From assembly GCF_004005375.1 (NCBI RefSeq), contig NZ_RZUF01000001.1, forward strand, positions 124,001-188,000: a DNA stretch of 64,000 bases, given 5' to 3'. This document shows positions 34,750 to 43,988 of the stretch, piece after piece (position 1 is the first letter of the stretch; every line of letters starts with the position of its first letter). The stretch is from Rheinheimera sediminis. GTDB lineage: Bacteria > Pseudomonadota > Gammaproteobacteria > Enterobacterales > Alteromonadaceae. The notes beneath the pieces were generated by a model that saw only the letters and a list, made by a program, of their open reading frames with translations, was not told the DNA's origin and searched no databases. The position numbers were made by a program, and so were the translations under genes.

Positions 34750-35784
34750 TTAGCCTTTGTTGTCAAAGCTGGAAAAGCCTTTTAAAAAGCGTTGTAGCTG
34801 ATCTTTTAAGTTCGGCGGCACGCCTTGAATAATCAGCAAATCTTTGTCCATATCGTAGCGGATACGTTCGCCTAAATGCTTTTGTTCAAAGCTGATACTG
34901 ACGCCACCACCAGCGCCTGAAAACTTCACTAAGGTTTTTAACTCTTTGACATCGACTGGGAATTGGTCTGGCACTTCGATATTCTGCTCTGCGCAGTAAT
35001 CGGCAAAAGCGCGGGCATCACTGCTGTCGATCGTGGCCGACAGCTCCTGTAAATGCACATCCAGGCCTTGTTTGGTTTGCTCTTCACAGTAGTCATAGAC
35101 TTGTTTACGTACGGCCGACTTTTCGCTGGCATCGTAATCAGAAGCCGACAAATACTCTTCCACAGAAGCCAACACCACTTTACTTTGTTCTTTGGCGACC
35201 ATGCCTTCGGCACAGCCTAAAAAGTCGAGGAAAAAATCTGCGACTTTACGCCCTGCTCTGCCACGAATAAAAGAGATGTATTTGTTTTGCTCTGGGCTGG
35301 TTTGGTATTCAGTTAAATCAATACGGGCTGCCAGCTGCATCCTGGCTATATCCAGATGCTGATCGGTCGAAAGTAATAACTCAGGCGTCACACTGAAGTG
35401 ATCTTTGCTGCCTAATAAAGTCACCAGCACATACTCCGTAGCCAGATAACGATAATGGCATAACATAAAATAGCCGGTTTCCTGAATTTGGTGCTGTACC
35501 AGTTGCACTACCAATTGGCTGGTAGCTTGTTCTGCCAACTGCAAAAAGCTGCGCTCCTGCGCTTGCCACTGCGCTAAAGGCAGCGCCATTCTATCCTGTA
35601 AATCATCAGAAAAGGTCGCATACCCTTTGGCTGGTTTGCCGTTATAGGCTAAATGCAATTGTTCAATTAAATGCGCCACAGATTGCGATACAGGGACCAA
35701 CTCCTGACGAAATTGTGCCTGCAACTGCTCACTTTCAGTACTTTCGATAAAATTTATTGCCAGATGCAACACATCAACGGACAT
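34750..35784 (-). CDS. yejK: Nucleoid-associated protein YejK (NdpA)
   Basis: A 344-residue YejK/NdpA protein: KPAKGYATFSDD near residue 53, GYFMLCHYRYLATEYVLVTL and YISFIRGRAGRKVADFFLDF in the middle, and IRYDMDKDLLIIQGVPPNLK near the end. It binds the nucleoid and is linked to topoisomerase activity in E. coli. Divergent from yejL-yejM, the conserved arrangement. Confidence 0.97.
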   Translation of the reverse strand: MSVDVLHLAINFIESTESEQLQAQFRQELVPVSQSVAHLIEQLHLAYNGKPAKGYATFSDDLQDRMALPLAQWQAQERSFLQLAEQATSQLVVQLVQHQIQETGYFMLCHYRYLATEYVLVTLLGSKDHFSVTPELLLSTDQHLDIARMQLAARIDLTEYQTSPEQNKYISFIRGRAGRKVADFFLDFLGCAEGMVAKEQSKVVLASVEEYLSASDYDASEKSAVRKQVYDYCEEQTKQGLDVHLQELSATIDSSDARAFADYCAEQNIEVPDQFPVDVKELKTLVKFSGAGGGVSISFEQKHLGERIRYDMDKDLLIIQGVPPNLKDQLQRFLKGFSSFDNKG

Positions 35785-35855
35785 ATATTTTCCTGTTCTC
35801 AGCTAATTCTGCTAGTATTCCCCGCTGTTCCATTTTATTTCGAGCAGAGACCTTC

Positions 35856-36080
35856 ATGCCTATTGTATCAAAGTATTCGACCGACCAAATTGAAAAGATC
35901 GTTAACACTCTGCTGGAGCAATTACGCTCAGAGGAAGCGACAACGGAATTAAGCCTGATGTGTTTAGGTAATACCATTAGTCATATTATCAATACCAGTG
36001 TTCCTGCAGCTCAGCGTATGGATGTGGTCACTCATTTTGGTCAGGCTTTGAAAGACGCCGTTAACAGCAAGAAACAATAA
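35856..36080 (+). CDS. yejL: YejL (UPF0352) family protein
   Basis: A 74-residue protein with the family pattern MPIVSKYSTDQIEKIVNTLL and SLMCLGNTISHIINTSVP. The start at 35856 gives the family length of about 75; a longer frame upstream overlaps yejK's start region. Function unknown. Four bases before yejM, so co-transcribed. Confidence 0.96.
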   Translation: MPIVSKYSTDQIEKIVNTLLEQLRSEEATTELSLMCLGNTISHIINTSVPAAQRMDVVTHFGQALKDAVNSKKQ

Positions 36081-36084
36081 CTCT

Positions 36085-37593
36085 ATGGTGCTGGAACAAA
36101 ACCTGTCATTGGTGAATAAAGTAAACCGCCTGCTGAACTGGGGTCATTGGTTTACTTTTTTTAATATCCTGCTGGCGCTGGTGATCACATCAGCCTACTG
36201 GTGGGCAGAACCTTTGCCACAAAGTATCACTGGCTGGTTGTATCTGGTGACCAACTGGCTGGGCCACACCGCCTTTTTGTGTTTTTTGTTTTTTATTCTG
36301 ACGATATTCCCTGTTACTCTGATTTTTCCATACCAGCGCCATGTGCGCGGTATAGCGGCAACTTTAGCAACGCTCGGGCTGGTGGCGCTGATTTTTGATG
36401 CTTATGTGTATCAGGCGCTTGGCTACCATGTCGGCAGCGCATCCAGTGAACAAACCATAGATTTATTGCGCCAGCAAGTGGTTACTAATCTGCGTAATTT
36501 TATTCTGATCACCTCTGTAGTGGCTGCATTATTGCTGGCGATAGAGCTGGTACTGAGTAATTTATGCTGGAAAAAAGTGCCACGACTGCAAGCATCAGGT
36601 TTAGGTCAACCCGCGCTTTATCTGTTTTTAGGCTGTTTTGTCACCAGCCACAGCTTACATATATGGGCAGATGCCCAGTTGGATCTGGATGTGCTGAAAC
36701 AGGACAATGTATTGCCTTTCACTTACCCGGCGACAGCTAATACGTTTTTAGCCAAATACAAAGTATTGGATTTATCACGCTTACAAGAAAATAAAGCAGA
36801 ACAGTTGCAGCGCCCCACTAACTGGCGTGAACCTGAAGCTTTGCAGTGCACAAATCAATCAATGGACGCTGTCACTGTGCTAGTTGTGCCTGCTTTATCT
36901 GCTGCTGACATTGCACTTTTAGAGCAACGGAACTTTAAAGTACATCAACACCATTTTGCACCGGTCGAAGCACCCAGTGCATTGCTGAATTTACTGTATG
37001 GCAGTATGCAGCTGAATAAAGACATGACTAGCGTTTTACAACAAGCTCCTGTCTGGATGGCGCAAATGCCAGCAGGGCAACTGAGTATCAGTGCCAGTGA
37101 TGCGCAATTCCAACAACTACTGCCTTGGTTAGCCTTGACCCCGGATGCACCTGCGTCAGTGCAGATAAAATTCAGCAGCGATTTAGCAACAGACTTAGTT
37201 CAGTCCGATCAAGGACAACATCTAGTGGTACTCACTCAACAGGCAGCGGATTCACAATTTGATTTAGCTCCCGCTCAGCTTTACAGCCGCTGGCCTGCTC
37301 TGCATCGGGCTACATCCGATACAGTGACCCAACATCTGGATCTGATCCCTACTTTGTTGGCTCAACTTGGTTGCCACACTAACTGGCCTGGTGATAATTG
37401 GTTCAAACCTTCAGCCTATCCAAAACTGAATTTATTACCTCACCAAATGGTTAGTTTTAAAAAAGACAAAATGATTTTAGTGCGGGATGATGGCAGTTAC
37501 GGCGTTTGGTCTGCTGGTACTCTGGTACCGCTAAATGAAAAACTGGATATCCCTCAGTTGACCGACGCATTAAAACGTGTGCAACAGCAGTAG
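36085..37593 (+). CDS. yejM: YejM/PbgA-like inner-membrane protein (DUF3413, shortened sulfatase-like domain)
   Basis: 502 residues. The N-terminal DUF3413 region has about five membrane helices (WFTFFNILLALVITSAYWWA onward, and NFILITSVVAALLLAIELVL). The periplasmic domain is recognisable at LLNLLYGSM and HLDLIPTLLAQLGC, but is some 80-90 residues shorter than in E. coli YejM (586 residues) and the metal-binding residues of true sulfatases are not evident. YejM senses lipopolysaccharide and controls LpxC turnover in enterics. A strong terminator follows. Confidence 0.9.
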   Translation: MVLEQNLSLVNKVNRLLNWGHWFTFFNILLALVITSAYWWAEPLPQSITGWLYLVTNWLGHTAFLCFLFFILTIFPVTLIFPYQRHVRGIAATLATLGLVALIFDAYVYQALGYHVGSASSEQTIDLLRQQVVTNLRNFILITSVVAALLLAIELVLSNLCWKKVPRLQASGLGQPALYLFLGCFVTSHSLHIWADAQLDLDVLKQDNVLPFTYPATANTFLAKYKVLDLSRLQENKAEQLQRPTNWREPEALQCTNQSMDAVTVLVVPALSAADIALLEQRNFKVHQHHFAPVEAPSALLNLLYGSMQLNKDMTSVLQQAPVWMAQMPAGQLSISASDAQFQQLLPWLALTPDAPASVQIKFSSDLATDLVQSDQGQHLVVLTQQAADSQFDLAPAQLYSRWPALHRATSDTVTQHLDLIPTLLAQLGCHTNWPGDNWFKPSAYPKLNLLPHQMVSFKKDKMILVRDDGSYGVWSAGTLVPLNEKLDIPQLTDALKRVQQQ

Positions 37594-37604
37594 CTGCAAA
37601 ACAA

Positions 37605-37642
37605 GGCAATAAAAAACCACCGGGCGGTGGTTTTTTATTGCC
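37605..37642. terminator. Bidirectional terminator between yejM and the facing genes
   Basis: AATAAAAAACCACC-GGGC-GGTGGTTTTTTATT: a perfect stem with A and T runs on opposite sides, so it can stop transcription from yejM on the plus strand and from the gene at 37648-37947 on the minus strand. Confidence 0.92.
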
Positions 37643-37647
37643 TGCAC

Positions 37648-37947
37648 CTATTGAAGTGTTTTTGGCGCTTTAATCAATCGGTCACGTTTGCCCTGTAGCT
37701 CAAGCTCAGCCAGATGAAACAAATTAGTGAACACCAAAGCCGGAGCCTCACGCTGAAAGGTTTCTTTAAAAGCTATAGTAGCTTCTGCAATCAACTGGTT
37801 CACCTTTTGATCATATAAAGAATAACCGTCATAACTATAGGGTTCGCTCAATTCAGCCAATTGGTGCTGCTTTTGCTGACGCATAAACCAATTAATTAAA
37901 AACTCATACTCTTTGACATCCAAAAATTCACGGCAATCTAACCCCAT
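37648..37947 (-). CDS. Hypothetical protein, family not recognised
   Basis: A 99-residue soluble protein. Visible pieces: FLINWFMRQQKQHQLAEL, YSYDGYSLYDQKVNQLIAEA and APALVFTNLFHLAELELQGK. Mostly helical, acidic, no signal peptide. Its ATG overlaps the stop of the DCC gene by one base (TGATG), so the pair is co-translated; perhaps a partner of that protein. Confidence 0.8.
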   Translation of the reverse strand: MGLDCREFLDVKEYEFLINWFMRQQKQHQLAELSEPYSYDGYSLYDQKVNQLIAEATIAFKETFQREAPALVFTNLFHLAELELQGKRDRLIKAPKTLQ

Positions 37948-38315
37948 CAGGGTTTCTCCTGTCTTTGCACCCAGCGCTGGAGGCGCGGCCTTAATTTCAA
38001 AAACAAGCTATACAGCCTATCAGCGCACCAGGTCACGGGCGGTACCTTGAGTAAGAGGCCAAGCATACGCCAATAAGCAAACTGCGACCAGAGCGTAGCA
38101 AAAGCAGCGGCCCCTTTGTAATAGATTTGACCGTTTACCCGCACATGCATTCGCGCAAGTGCGCTGCATCTGTCAAGCTCTGGTGGCAGCTGTGCATGTA
38201 CATCGGTTAAATCCAGCCAGATAATAGGCACCCTACTTTTCAGTGCGCGAAAGTAACTAATCTCGCGCCGGCACAAGGGGCAACCGCCATCATAAAAAAC
38301 TTCTAGTGAATTCAT
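37947..38315 (-). CDS. DCC (DUF393) thiol-disulfide oxidoreductase-like protein
   Basis: A 122-residue DCC-family protein, named for its motif: FYDGGCPLCRREISYFRALK near the N-terminus with the CPLC pair, YKGAAAFATLWSQF (the conserved G-A box), then a hydrophobic segment and the basic C-terminus RLYSLFLKLRPRLQRW. Predicted thioredoxin-like fold; redox role inferred. Divergent from the DUF2061 gene. Confidence 0.93.
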   Translation of the reverse strand: MNSLEVFYDGGCPLCRREISYFRALKSRVPIIWLDLTDVHAQLPPELDRCSALARMHVRVNGQIYYKGAAAFATLWSQFAYWRMLGLLLKVPPVTWCADRLYSLFLKLRPRLQRWVQRQEKP

Positions 38316-38467
38316 CCTATGCTCCTGTTAGTTCAGATAATACGTTCGAATATCACTTCAGGATCGGCTGAACATAAAAAACGATAGCGGCGATTGGATT
38401 AATTCGTTTTCGATGAATAGCACAGCAGGCTAAGCTCACTACATATTAAGGCATCTGGAGCCACATC

Positions 38468-38668
38468 ATGTTAAAAACTATGACTTTTGCTGTACTACAT
38501 TTTAGTGTTGCTTTTAGCGTCACCTATTTATTAACCGGAGATCTGTTGGTGGGTGGTTTAGTGGCAACCATAGAGCCAGCCATCAATACTGTCGCTTACT
38601 TTTTTCACGAGAAAGCCTGGAACCGTATTGCTCTGCGGCAAAAGCAGCATCATCAACTGCAAGCCTGA
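38468..38668 (+). CDS. DUF2061 small membrane protein
   Basis: 66 residues: TMTFAVLHFSVAFSVTYLLT, GDLLVGGLVATIEPAINTVA and YFFHEKAWNRI, the pattern of the DUF2061 family with two membrane helices. GGAG lies a few bases before the ATG. Function unknown. Confidence 0.92.
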   Translation: MLKTMTFAVLHFSVAFSVTYLLTGDLLVGGLVATIEPAINTVAYFFHEKAWNRIALRQKQHHQLQA

Positions 38669-38757
38669 GCAGCTTAACCTCAGGCTATTACACAAGCTGC
38701 ATTATTCCTACGAACAAGGTACACTAGCGCCCTTTTGATTTGTTCCGCGGATTTGTT

Positions 38758-39324
38758 ATGGCCTTAAAGGCAACCATTTTTAAAGCAAGCCTTGCTGTGG
38801 CCGACATGTCGCGCCATCATTATCAGGACTATAACCTGACACTTGCCCAGCACCCTTCTGAAACCACAGAGCGTATGATGTTACGTCTGCTGGCCTTCGC
38901 TTTGTGTGCCCATGAAGATTTAACCTTTGGCAAAGGCATTTCCGATGACGATGAGGCAGCTGTTTATCGTCAAAACCTGACAGGTGATTATCAATTGTGG
39001 ATTGAGCTGGGTTTGCCGGAAGAAAAGCGTCTACGTCGCGCCAGTCATAAAACAGAACAGTTGCTTTTAGTTGCTTACGGTGGCACAGCAGTGGATAAAT
39101 GGTACAGCTCTGAGCAAAAAGCCCTGAGTCAGTTAAAAAACCTGACCATAGTAGCTGTCTCCCCGGCAGATACAGCAGAACTTGCCAAATTATGCGACCG
39201 TACTATGCAGTTACAATGCACTATCAACGAAGGTCAAATCTGGCTTGGTAATGCAGCCCACAGCGTACAAGTCCAACTACACTTTATTCAACAGTCAAAT
39301 CCAGCTTTGCTGGCATCGGAGTAA
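38758..39324 (+). CDS. yaeQ: YaeQ family protein
   Basis: A 188-residue YaeQ protein: MALKATIFKASLAVADMSRH at the start, ERMMLRLLAFALCAHEDLTF and IELGLPEEKRLRRASHKTEQ in the middle. Its fold resembles restriction-endonuclease-like nucleases; E. coli YaeQ suppresses an rfaH defect in transcription. The start at 38758 is chosen over a frame six codons longer because family proteins begin MALK. Five bp upstream of the CvfB-like gene. Confidence 0.96.
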   Translation: MALKATIFKASLAVADMSRHHYQDYNLTLAQHPSETTERMMLRLLAFALCAHEDLTFGKGISDDDEAAVYRQNLTGDYQLWIELGLPEEKRLRRASHKTEQLLLVAYGGTAVDKWYSSEQKALSQLKNLTIVAVSPADTAELAKLCDRTMQLQCTINEGQIWLGNAAHSVQVQLHFIQQSNPALLASE

Positions 39325-39328
39325 TTAC

Positions 39329-40162
39329 ATGACCCAACTCGCTTTAGGCAAACTGAATAAACTGGCGGTAAAAAAGCAGGTCGAATTTGGCGTGTACTTA
39401 GATGGCTTAAGCTGGGGTGATATTTTATTGCCTAAACGTTATGTACCTGTCGGCACAGAGATTGGTACAGTGCTTGAAGTGCTGCTGTATCTTGACTCTG
39501 AAGATCAGCTGATTGCCACTACAGAAAAACCTTATGTGATGGTCGGTCAGGTGGCACAGCTAAAAGCTGTGGCCATCACCAAAGTAGGTGCTTTTTTAAA
39601 TTGGGGTCTGAAAAAAGACTTGCTGGTGCCTTTTAGCGAACAACAAATTCCAATGCAGCTGGATAAATATTATTTGGTGTACTGTTATGTTGATAAAAGT
39701 AACCGCATTGTCGCCTCAGCCAAACTGGACAGATATATAGGCAAAGAGACGCCGGATTACCAACCAGGTGATGAAGTGCAGTTTTATGTCGCGTCTCAGA
39801 CTGATCTTGGCTACAAAGTAGTAGTAGATCATCAGCACTGGGGTTTATTGTATAAAAATCAGGTCTTTAAACCACTGCGCATCGGCTACAAAGGCACAGC
39901 TTATGTGCAGAAAATGCGTGACGACTTCCGTATTGATTTAATGCTGGATAAACCTGGGTATGAAAAAGCGCAGGCCTTTACTGATGTGATTTTAGAGCGC
40001 TTAAAGCACAAAGGCGGCAGCTTGCCGCTATCAGATAAAAGCACGCCGGAGCAAATATATGGTGAGTTTGGTGTCAGTAAAAAAATGTTCAAACAGGCCA
40101 TAGGCGCTTTATACAAAGCAGGAAAAATCGTGATTGAAGCAGAGGCCATCCGCCTGGTTTAA
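39329..40162 (+). CDS. CvfB-like S1-domain RNA-binding protein
   Basis: A 277-residue protein with tandem S1-like domains and a C-terminal winged helix. GDILLPKRYVPVGTEIGTVL and VTKVGAFLNWGLKKDLLVPF (from ITKVGAFLNWG) are typical of CvfB/YitL, and the C-terminal LSDKSTPEQIYGEFGVSKKM is the winged-helix region. It probably binds RNA. GGAG sits 8 bases before the ATG at 39329. Operon with yaeQ. Confidence 0.93.
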   Translation: MTQLALGKLNKLAVKKQVEFGVYLDGLSWGDILLPKRYVPVGTEIGTVLEVLLYLDSEDQLIATTEKPYVMVGQVAQLKAVAITKVGAFLNWGLKKDLLVPFSEQQIPMQLDKYYLVYCYVDKSNRIVASAKLDRYIGKETPDYQPGDEVQFYVASQTDLGYKVVVDHQHWGLLYKNQVFKPLRIGYKGTAYVQKMRDDFRIDLMLDKPGYEKAQAFTDVILERLKHKGGSLPLSDKSTPEQIYGEFGVSKKMFKQAIGALYKAGKIVIEAEAIRLV

Positions 40163-40240
40163 TGTGGCCCGCTTTAAATCGGATTTTAACCGGATACGGG
40201 CGGGTACAAGACCAATAAAGATTTGTTTGGAATTCGACAC

Positions 40241-40261
40241 GGGCGGGGATAAACCCCGCCC
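40241..40261. repeat. REP-like GC-rich palindrome
   Basis: GGGCGGGG-ATAAA-CCCCGCCC, a perfect 8-bp stem, with a related partial sequence (ACGGGCGGGTAC) at about 40197-40208. It lies between two convergent genes, the usual place for REP units. It is followed by CTACAGG rather than a T run, so it is not a classic terminator. Only one clear copy in this window. Confidence 0.5.
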
Positions 40262-40278
40262 CTACAGGTCCGCAGTAT

Positions 40279-42678
40279 TTAACGCAGCCATTTGATGGCG
40301 TCTATTGCTGGCAAAGCCTTAGCAAACCAATAACCCTGCCCTGCATCGCAACCCAGCTCTTTTAATAATTGCCGTTGTAAACTGGTTTCTACCCCTTCAG
40401 CCACTACCTTTAAATTCAGAGTTTTAGCCAAAGCAATCACAGTATTCACCACCGGATTGTCCTGTATGCTGGGCTTCATATTGGCAATAAAAGAGCGGTC
40501 AATTTTCAGTACGTCCAGCTTAAACTCATTTAAATAACTTAAACTGGAATAGCCGGTACCAAAGTCATCCAACAGCACACGGACTCCATGCTGGCGCAGT
40601 TGCTTTAGACACAAACGTGCTTGTTCAATATTTTCAATCAGTGCCCGCTCGGTAATTTCGATCGCCAGATAACGGGCTGGTACATCCGCTTCGGCCAGTT
40701 TCTGGATCACAGCTGTGGCGAAATCAGGTTCAGAAAACGCCAGTCCTGACACATTCACACTGACATAAAAAGCTGCAGCGTAGTCCTGCATCCAGAGTCG
40801 GATCTGTTCGATGCCATGCCTCAATACATAATGGTCAATCAAACCTATCAAACCATTTTTTTCCGCAAAGGGAATAAATTGATCGGGCGCGATCACGCCC
40901 TGAGTCTGGTGAGTCCAGCGAATTAAGGCTTCAAAACCCAGAGTATCGTCGGTTTCAAGACTGACAATAGGCTGATAATGCAGTACAAAATGCTGCTGTG
41001 CCAAAGCTGCCTTAATTTCCAGCCCTAGCCTGAATTCCTGGCTCTCCTGTGCCTGCATATCCGCAGAATAAATACGATACACAGCACGACCATCCTGCTT
41101 GGCCTGATACATAGCGATATCAGCACGGCGGATCAGCTCGTCCGCCGATTGCAATTGGTCCTCAGAACTGGCCAGCGCTATACCAATACTGCAGGATGTA
41201 AGCAGCAGATGCCCACCCACCAGCAAAGGCTGCTGCAACGCCTGAATGATACGTTGAGCAACCTCTATAACATCGTTAAGCCCGGCTACATCCTCCAATA
41301 CCACGGCAAACTCGTCTCCGCCCAGACGTGCCAGTGTATCGCTCTGACGCATACATGTCTTCAGAACTCGTCCGACCTGAATTAGGAAATCGTCGCCGAC
41401 CTGGTGCCCCAGAGTATCATTGACTGTCTTAAAGCGATCTAAATCCAGATACATCACGGCCAGATGATTGGCTGGAAAACGTTGCATCCGCCGAAACGCC
41501 TGGGCAATTCTATCCATCAACAAACCGCGGTTCGGCAAAGAAGTTAACGCATCATGCAGAGCCTGATATTGTAATCGTTTTTCAGAAAAGACCCGCTCCA
41601 GCGCATTTGATATGTGCTGAGAGACAAAAATCATCAGCTCCAAATCCCGCTCAGTATACTGAATATTGGCGACATAACTTTGCACCACCACTACACCACG
41701 CACAGTTTCACTGGACTGAAAGGGCACACCTAACCAGGCCTGAGGCTTGGAACCATAGGAATTGACCTTATACTCCTGCTCAAAGCCTGCTAGTTGGTTA
41801 CCTAAGATTAATAAAGGTTTATTCGTTCGAAATACATAGCCCGTCAGACTGCGTTCCAGCAGATCTTTGCCAAAAACCTGATCGGGATGTAAATCATCCT
41901 CGGTATCAGCAAAATAGGGAAACTGCAGTAACTCTGTTTCTTCATCGTACAAAGCAATAAAGAAATTCGGAGCATAAATCAACGAATTTACAATCTGATG
42001 CATTCTTTTGTAGAGATTAGAGAAGTCGTTAGCGAAACAAGAAAAGGAAGCAATCTCGTACAAAGCTTTCTGTAGTCGTTCTGCGTATTTAAGTTTACTA
42101 ACTGAAGACTCTAGCCTGTCTACTATCTCAGACTTTCGCAGTTTACTAGCTAGAATTGAGGCGACTACTTCAAGAATTTGCTGATGTTCAAGCGTAAAAT
42201 AATGGGTATGAGAGTGTTCACAGTCAATCACTCCCAGCAATTCATCCCCATCCAGAATAGGAACAACCAACTCAGACAAGCTTGGGACTAAATCAGCCAA
42301 ATAATGGGGGTCGTTTCGGGTGTCAGACACTAACACAGAAGCTTTTACACTCGCAGCATATCCCACCAGTCCATCGCCTATTTTTAATTCAGCTATGCCT
42401 AAATGGGAAGGTAAATCACGGGTACCTGTTGCTGCTTTACGGATAAGACTTTGTTGATCATCAGCAAGAATAAAAATGGCACAATCGACAAAACCTAAAC
42501 CTGCGACCACATGTTTCGCTGTGTATGTAAGAATTTGGTCCATACCTGTCAACTCATGCAGGTCAATGGCAAACTGATTAATTAAACGCAGTCTGGCATT
42601 ATCCTGCTGTAACTGCTGGAGTTGAAAATGAAGACTACGGATATCAGATTGATGCTGCGAGGTGGTCAGGGTCGTCAT
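40279..42678 (-). CDS. GAF-GAF-GGDEF-EAL cyclic-di-GMP signalling protein
   Basis: 799 residues: an N-terminal coiled coil, two GAF sensor domains (about 30-190 and 215-370), a GGDEF domain (RLGGDEFAVVLED) and an EAL domain (FEALIRW, LDDFGTGYSSLSYL, VVAEGVET). Both catalytic signatures are intact, so it may make and break cyclic-di-GMP. No membrane segments. GAF domains typically bind small molecules or haem. Expressed alone, between the CvfB gene (convergent) and the cfa operon on the same strand. Confidence 0.96.
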   Translation of the reverse strand: MTTLTTSQHQSDIRSLHFQLQQLQQDNARLRLINQFAIDLHELTGMDQILTYTAKHVVAGLGFVDCAIFILADDQQSLIRKAATGTRDLPSHLGIAELKIGDGLVGYAASVKASVLVSDTRNDPHYLADLVPSLSELVVPILDGDELLGVIDCEHSHTHYFTLEHQQILEVVASILASKLRKSEIVDRLESSVSKLKYAERLQKALYEIASFSCFANDFSNLYKRMHQIVNSLIYAPNFFIALYDEETELLQFPYFADTEDDLHPDQVFGKDLLERSLTGYVFRTNKPLLILGNQLAGFEQEYKVNSYGSKPQAWLGVPFQSSETVRGVVVVQSYVANIQYTERDLELMIFVSQHISNALERVFSEKRLQYQALHDALTSLPNRGLLMDRIAQAFRRMQRFPANHLAVMYLDLDRFKTVNDTLGHQVGDDFLIQVGRVLKTCMRQSDTLARLGGDEFAVVLEDVAGLNDVIEVAQRIIQALQQPLLVGGHLLLTSCSIGIALASSEDQLQSADELIRRADIAMYQAKQDGRAVYRIYSADMQAQESQEFRLGLEIKAALAQQHFVLHYQPIVSLETDDTLGFEALIRWTHQTQGVIAPDQFIPFAEKNGLIGLIDHYVLRHGIEQIRLWMQDYAAAFYVSVNVSGLAFSEPDFATAVIQKLAEADVPARYLAIEITERALIENIEQARLCLKQLRQHGVRVLLDDFGTGYSSLSYLNEFKLDVLKIDRSFIANMKPSIQDNPVVNTVIALAKTLNLKVVAEGVETSLQRQLLKELGCDAGQGYWFAKALPAIDAIKWLR

Positions 42679-42743
42679 ACAGACTCTACTAGATTAATCC
42701 GTAGAAAGTTATAAACGACCCTAGTTTAATAATCAATCAAAAG

Positions 42744-43988
42744 TTAGATTTTGTTCCTATTCAAAGGCTTAGTGAACACTAAATGTACAGCGCTTGTGGC
42801 TCGCTCCAAAAAACCACCTTCGCAGTAACATAAGTAGAAATGCCACAACCGGATAAATTGGTCGTCGTACCCTAACTGGTGCAACTTATCGCGCGATGCC
42901 ATAAAGTTATGACACCAGTCCTGCAGAGTTCGGGCATAATCCATGCCGATGTCCTGCACCTGGCGGAGCACTAAATCAGTGTAACCCGCTACAGCATTAC
43001 TCATTCTCTGAATAGAAGGCAAACAACCACCCGGGAATATGTAACGCTTAATAAAGTCAACTTCTTTGACATAGTGGCTGTAGCGCTGGTCGGCTATGGT
43101 TATAGCCTGTAACACCATCAGTCCGTCAGACTTAAGCAAACTGGAGCATTTAGCAAAATACTGATCAAGAAAATCATCGCCCACAGCTTCAATCATTTCA
43201 ATAGATACCAGTTTGTCGTAAGTACCGGTTAAATCGCGGTAATCCTGGAACAATAGTGTGATTTGGGATTCAAGACCAGCTTGACGGATTTTCTCCGCTG
43301 CATAATCGTGCTGTTCTTGCGAAATAGTAGTAGTCGTGACTTTACAGCCATAATTCCGAGCAGCGAAAATAGCCATGCTGCCCCAACCTGTACCAATTTC
43401 TATTAAGTGGTCACTGGGTTTTAATTGAAGCTTGTCACAAATAGATTTGAGCTTATTCATCTGGGCCTGCTCCAGAGTGCAAGTATCAGTTGCATAGACA
43501 GCACTGGAATACATCATGCTAGGATCTAAAAACAGTTGATACATCTCGTTACCTAAATCGTAATGAGCGGCGATATTTTTGCGAGACTGTTGTTTAGTGT
43601 TACGATTGCGCCAATCAAGTAACTTTAAGGCGGGCTTGCTCAATCGCGCCCAAGCTGATTCAAGTTTATCCAGCAGCGAAGAATTCCGCGCTAATAGTTG
43701 CACCAACACCGTTAAATTATCGCTGCGCCACTGGCCAAGAATATAAGACTCTCCAGCACCAACTGAACCTGCAAACATTAGCTTTTGATAGAAGTCAGGG
43801 TCTAGCACTGTGAGGGTACATTGCAGTTCCCCCTGAGCATCGCCGAGTAAAGTTTTTTCCTGGCCTTCAACCAGTAATATTGCACCATAGTGCAGCTGGC
43901 TTAAATGAGTAACGACCAGCTTCCTGCAGGTTTTGTCAAACCAACGCAAATTCTGAAAAGGACATTGTTCGGTGATCAAAACCGTCAT
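42744..43988 (-). CDS. cfa: Cyclopropane-fatty-acyl-phospholipid synthase
   Basis: 414 residues of the CFA/mycolic acid synthase family: a SCP2-like N-terminal part, then NIAAHYDLGNEMYQLFLDPS, the SAM-binding loop LIEIGTGWGSMAIFAA, and FIKRYIFPGGCLPS near the end. It methylenates double bonds of membrane lipids using S-adenosylmethionine. Last gene of the six-gene light-damage operon; it overlaps DUF1365 by 4 bp. In Rhodobacter sphaeroides the related cfaA belongs to the RpoE-ChrR singlet-oxygen regulon. Confidence 0.97.
   Translation of the reverse strand: MTVLITEQCPFQNLRWFDKTCRKLVVTHLSQLHYGAILLVEGQEKTLLGDAQGELQCTLTVLDPDFYQKLMFAGSVGAGESYILGQWRSDNLTVLVQLLARNSSLLDKLESAWARLSKPALKLLDWRNRNTKQQSRKNIAAHYDLGNEMYQLFLDPSMMYSSAVYATDTCTLEQAQMNKLKSICDKLQLKPSDHLIEIGTGWGSMAIFAARNYGCKVTTTTISQEQHDYAAEKIRQAGLESQITLLFQDYRDLTGTYDKLVSIEMIEAVGDDFLDQYFAKCSSLLKSDGLMVLQAITIADQRYSHYVKEVDFIKRYIFPGGCLPSIQRMSNAVAGYTDLVLRQVQDIGMDYARTLQDWCHNFMASRDKLHQLGYDDQFIRLWHFYLCYCEGGFLERATSAVHLVFTKPLNRNKI

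Noticed and set aside
40241-40261. Intrinsic terminator between the CvfB gene and the GAF gene
   Set aside because: The stem is strong but no T run follows on either strand; REP-like repeat is a better description.
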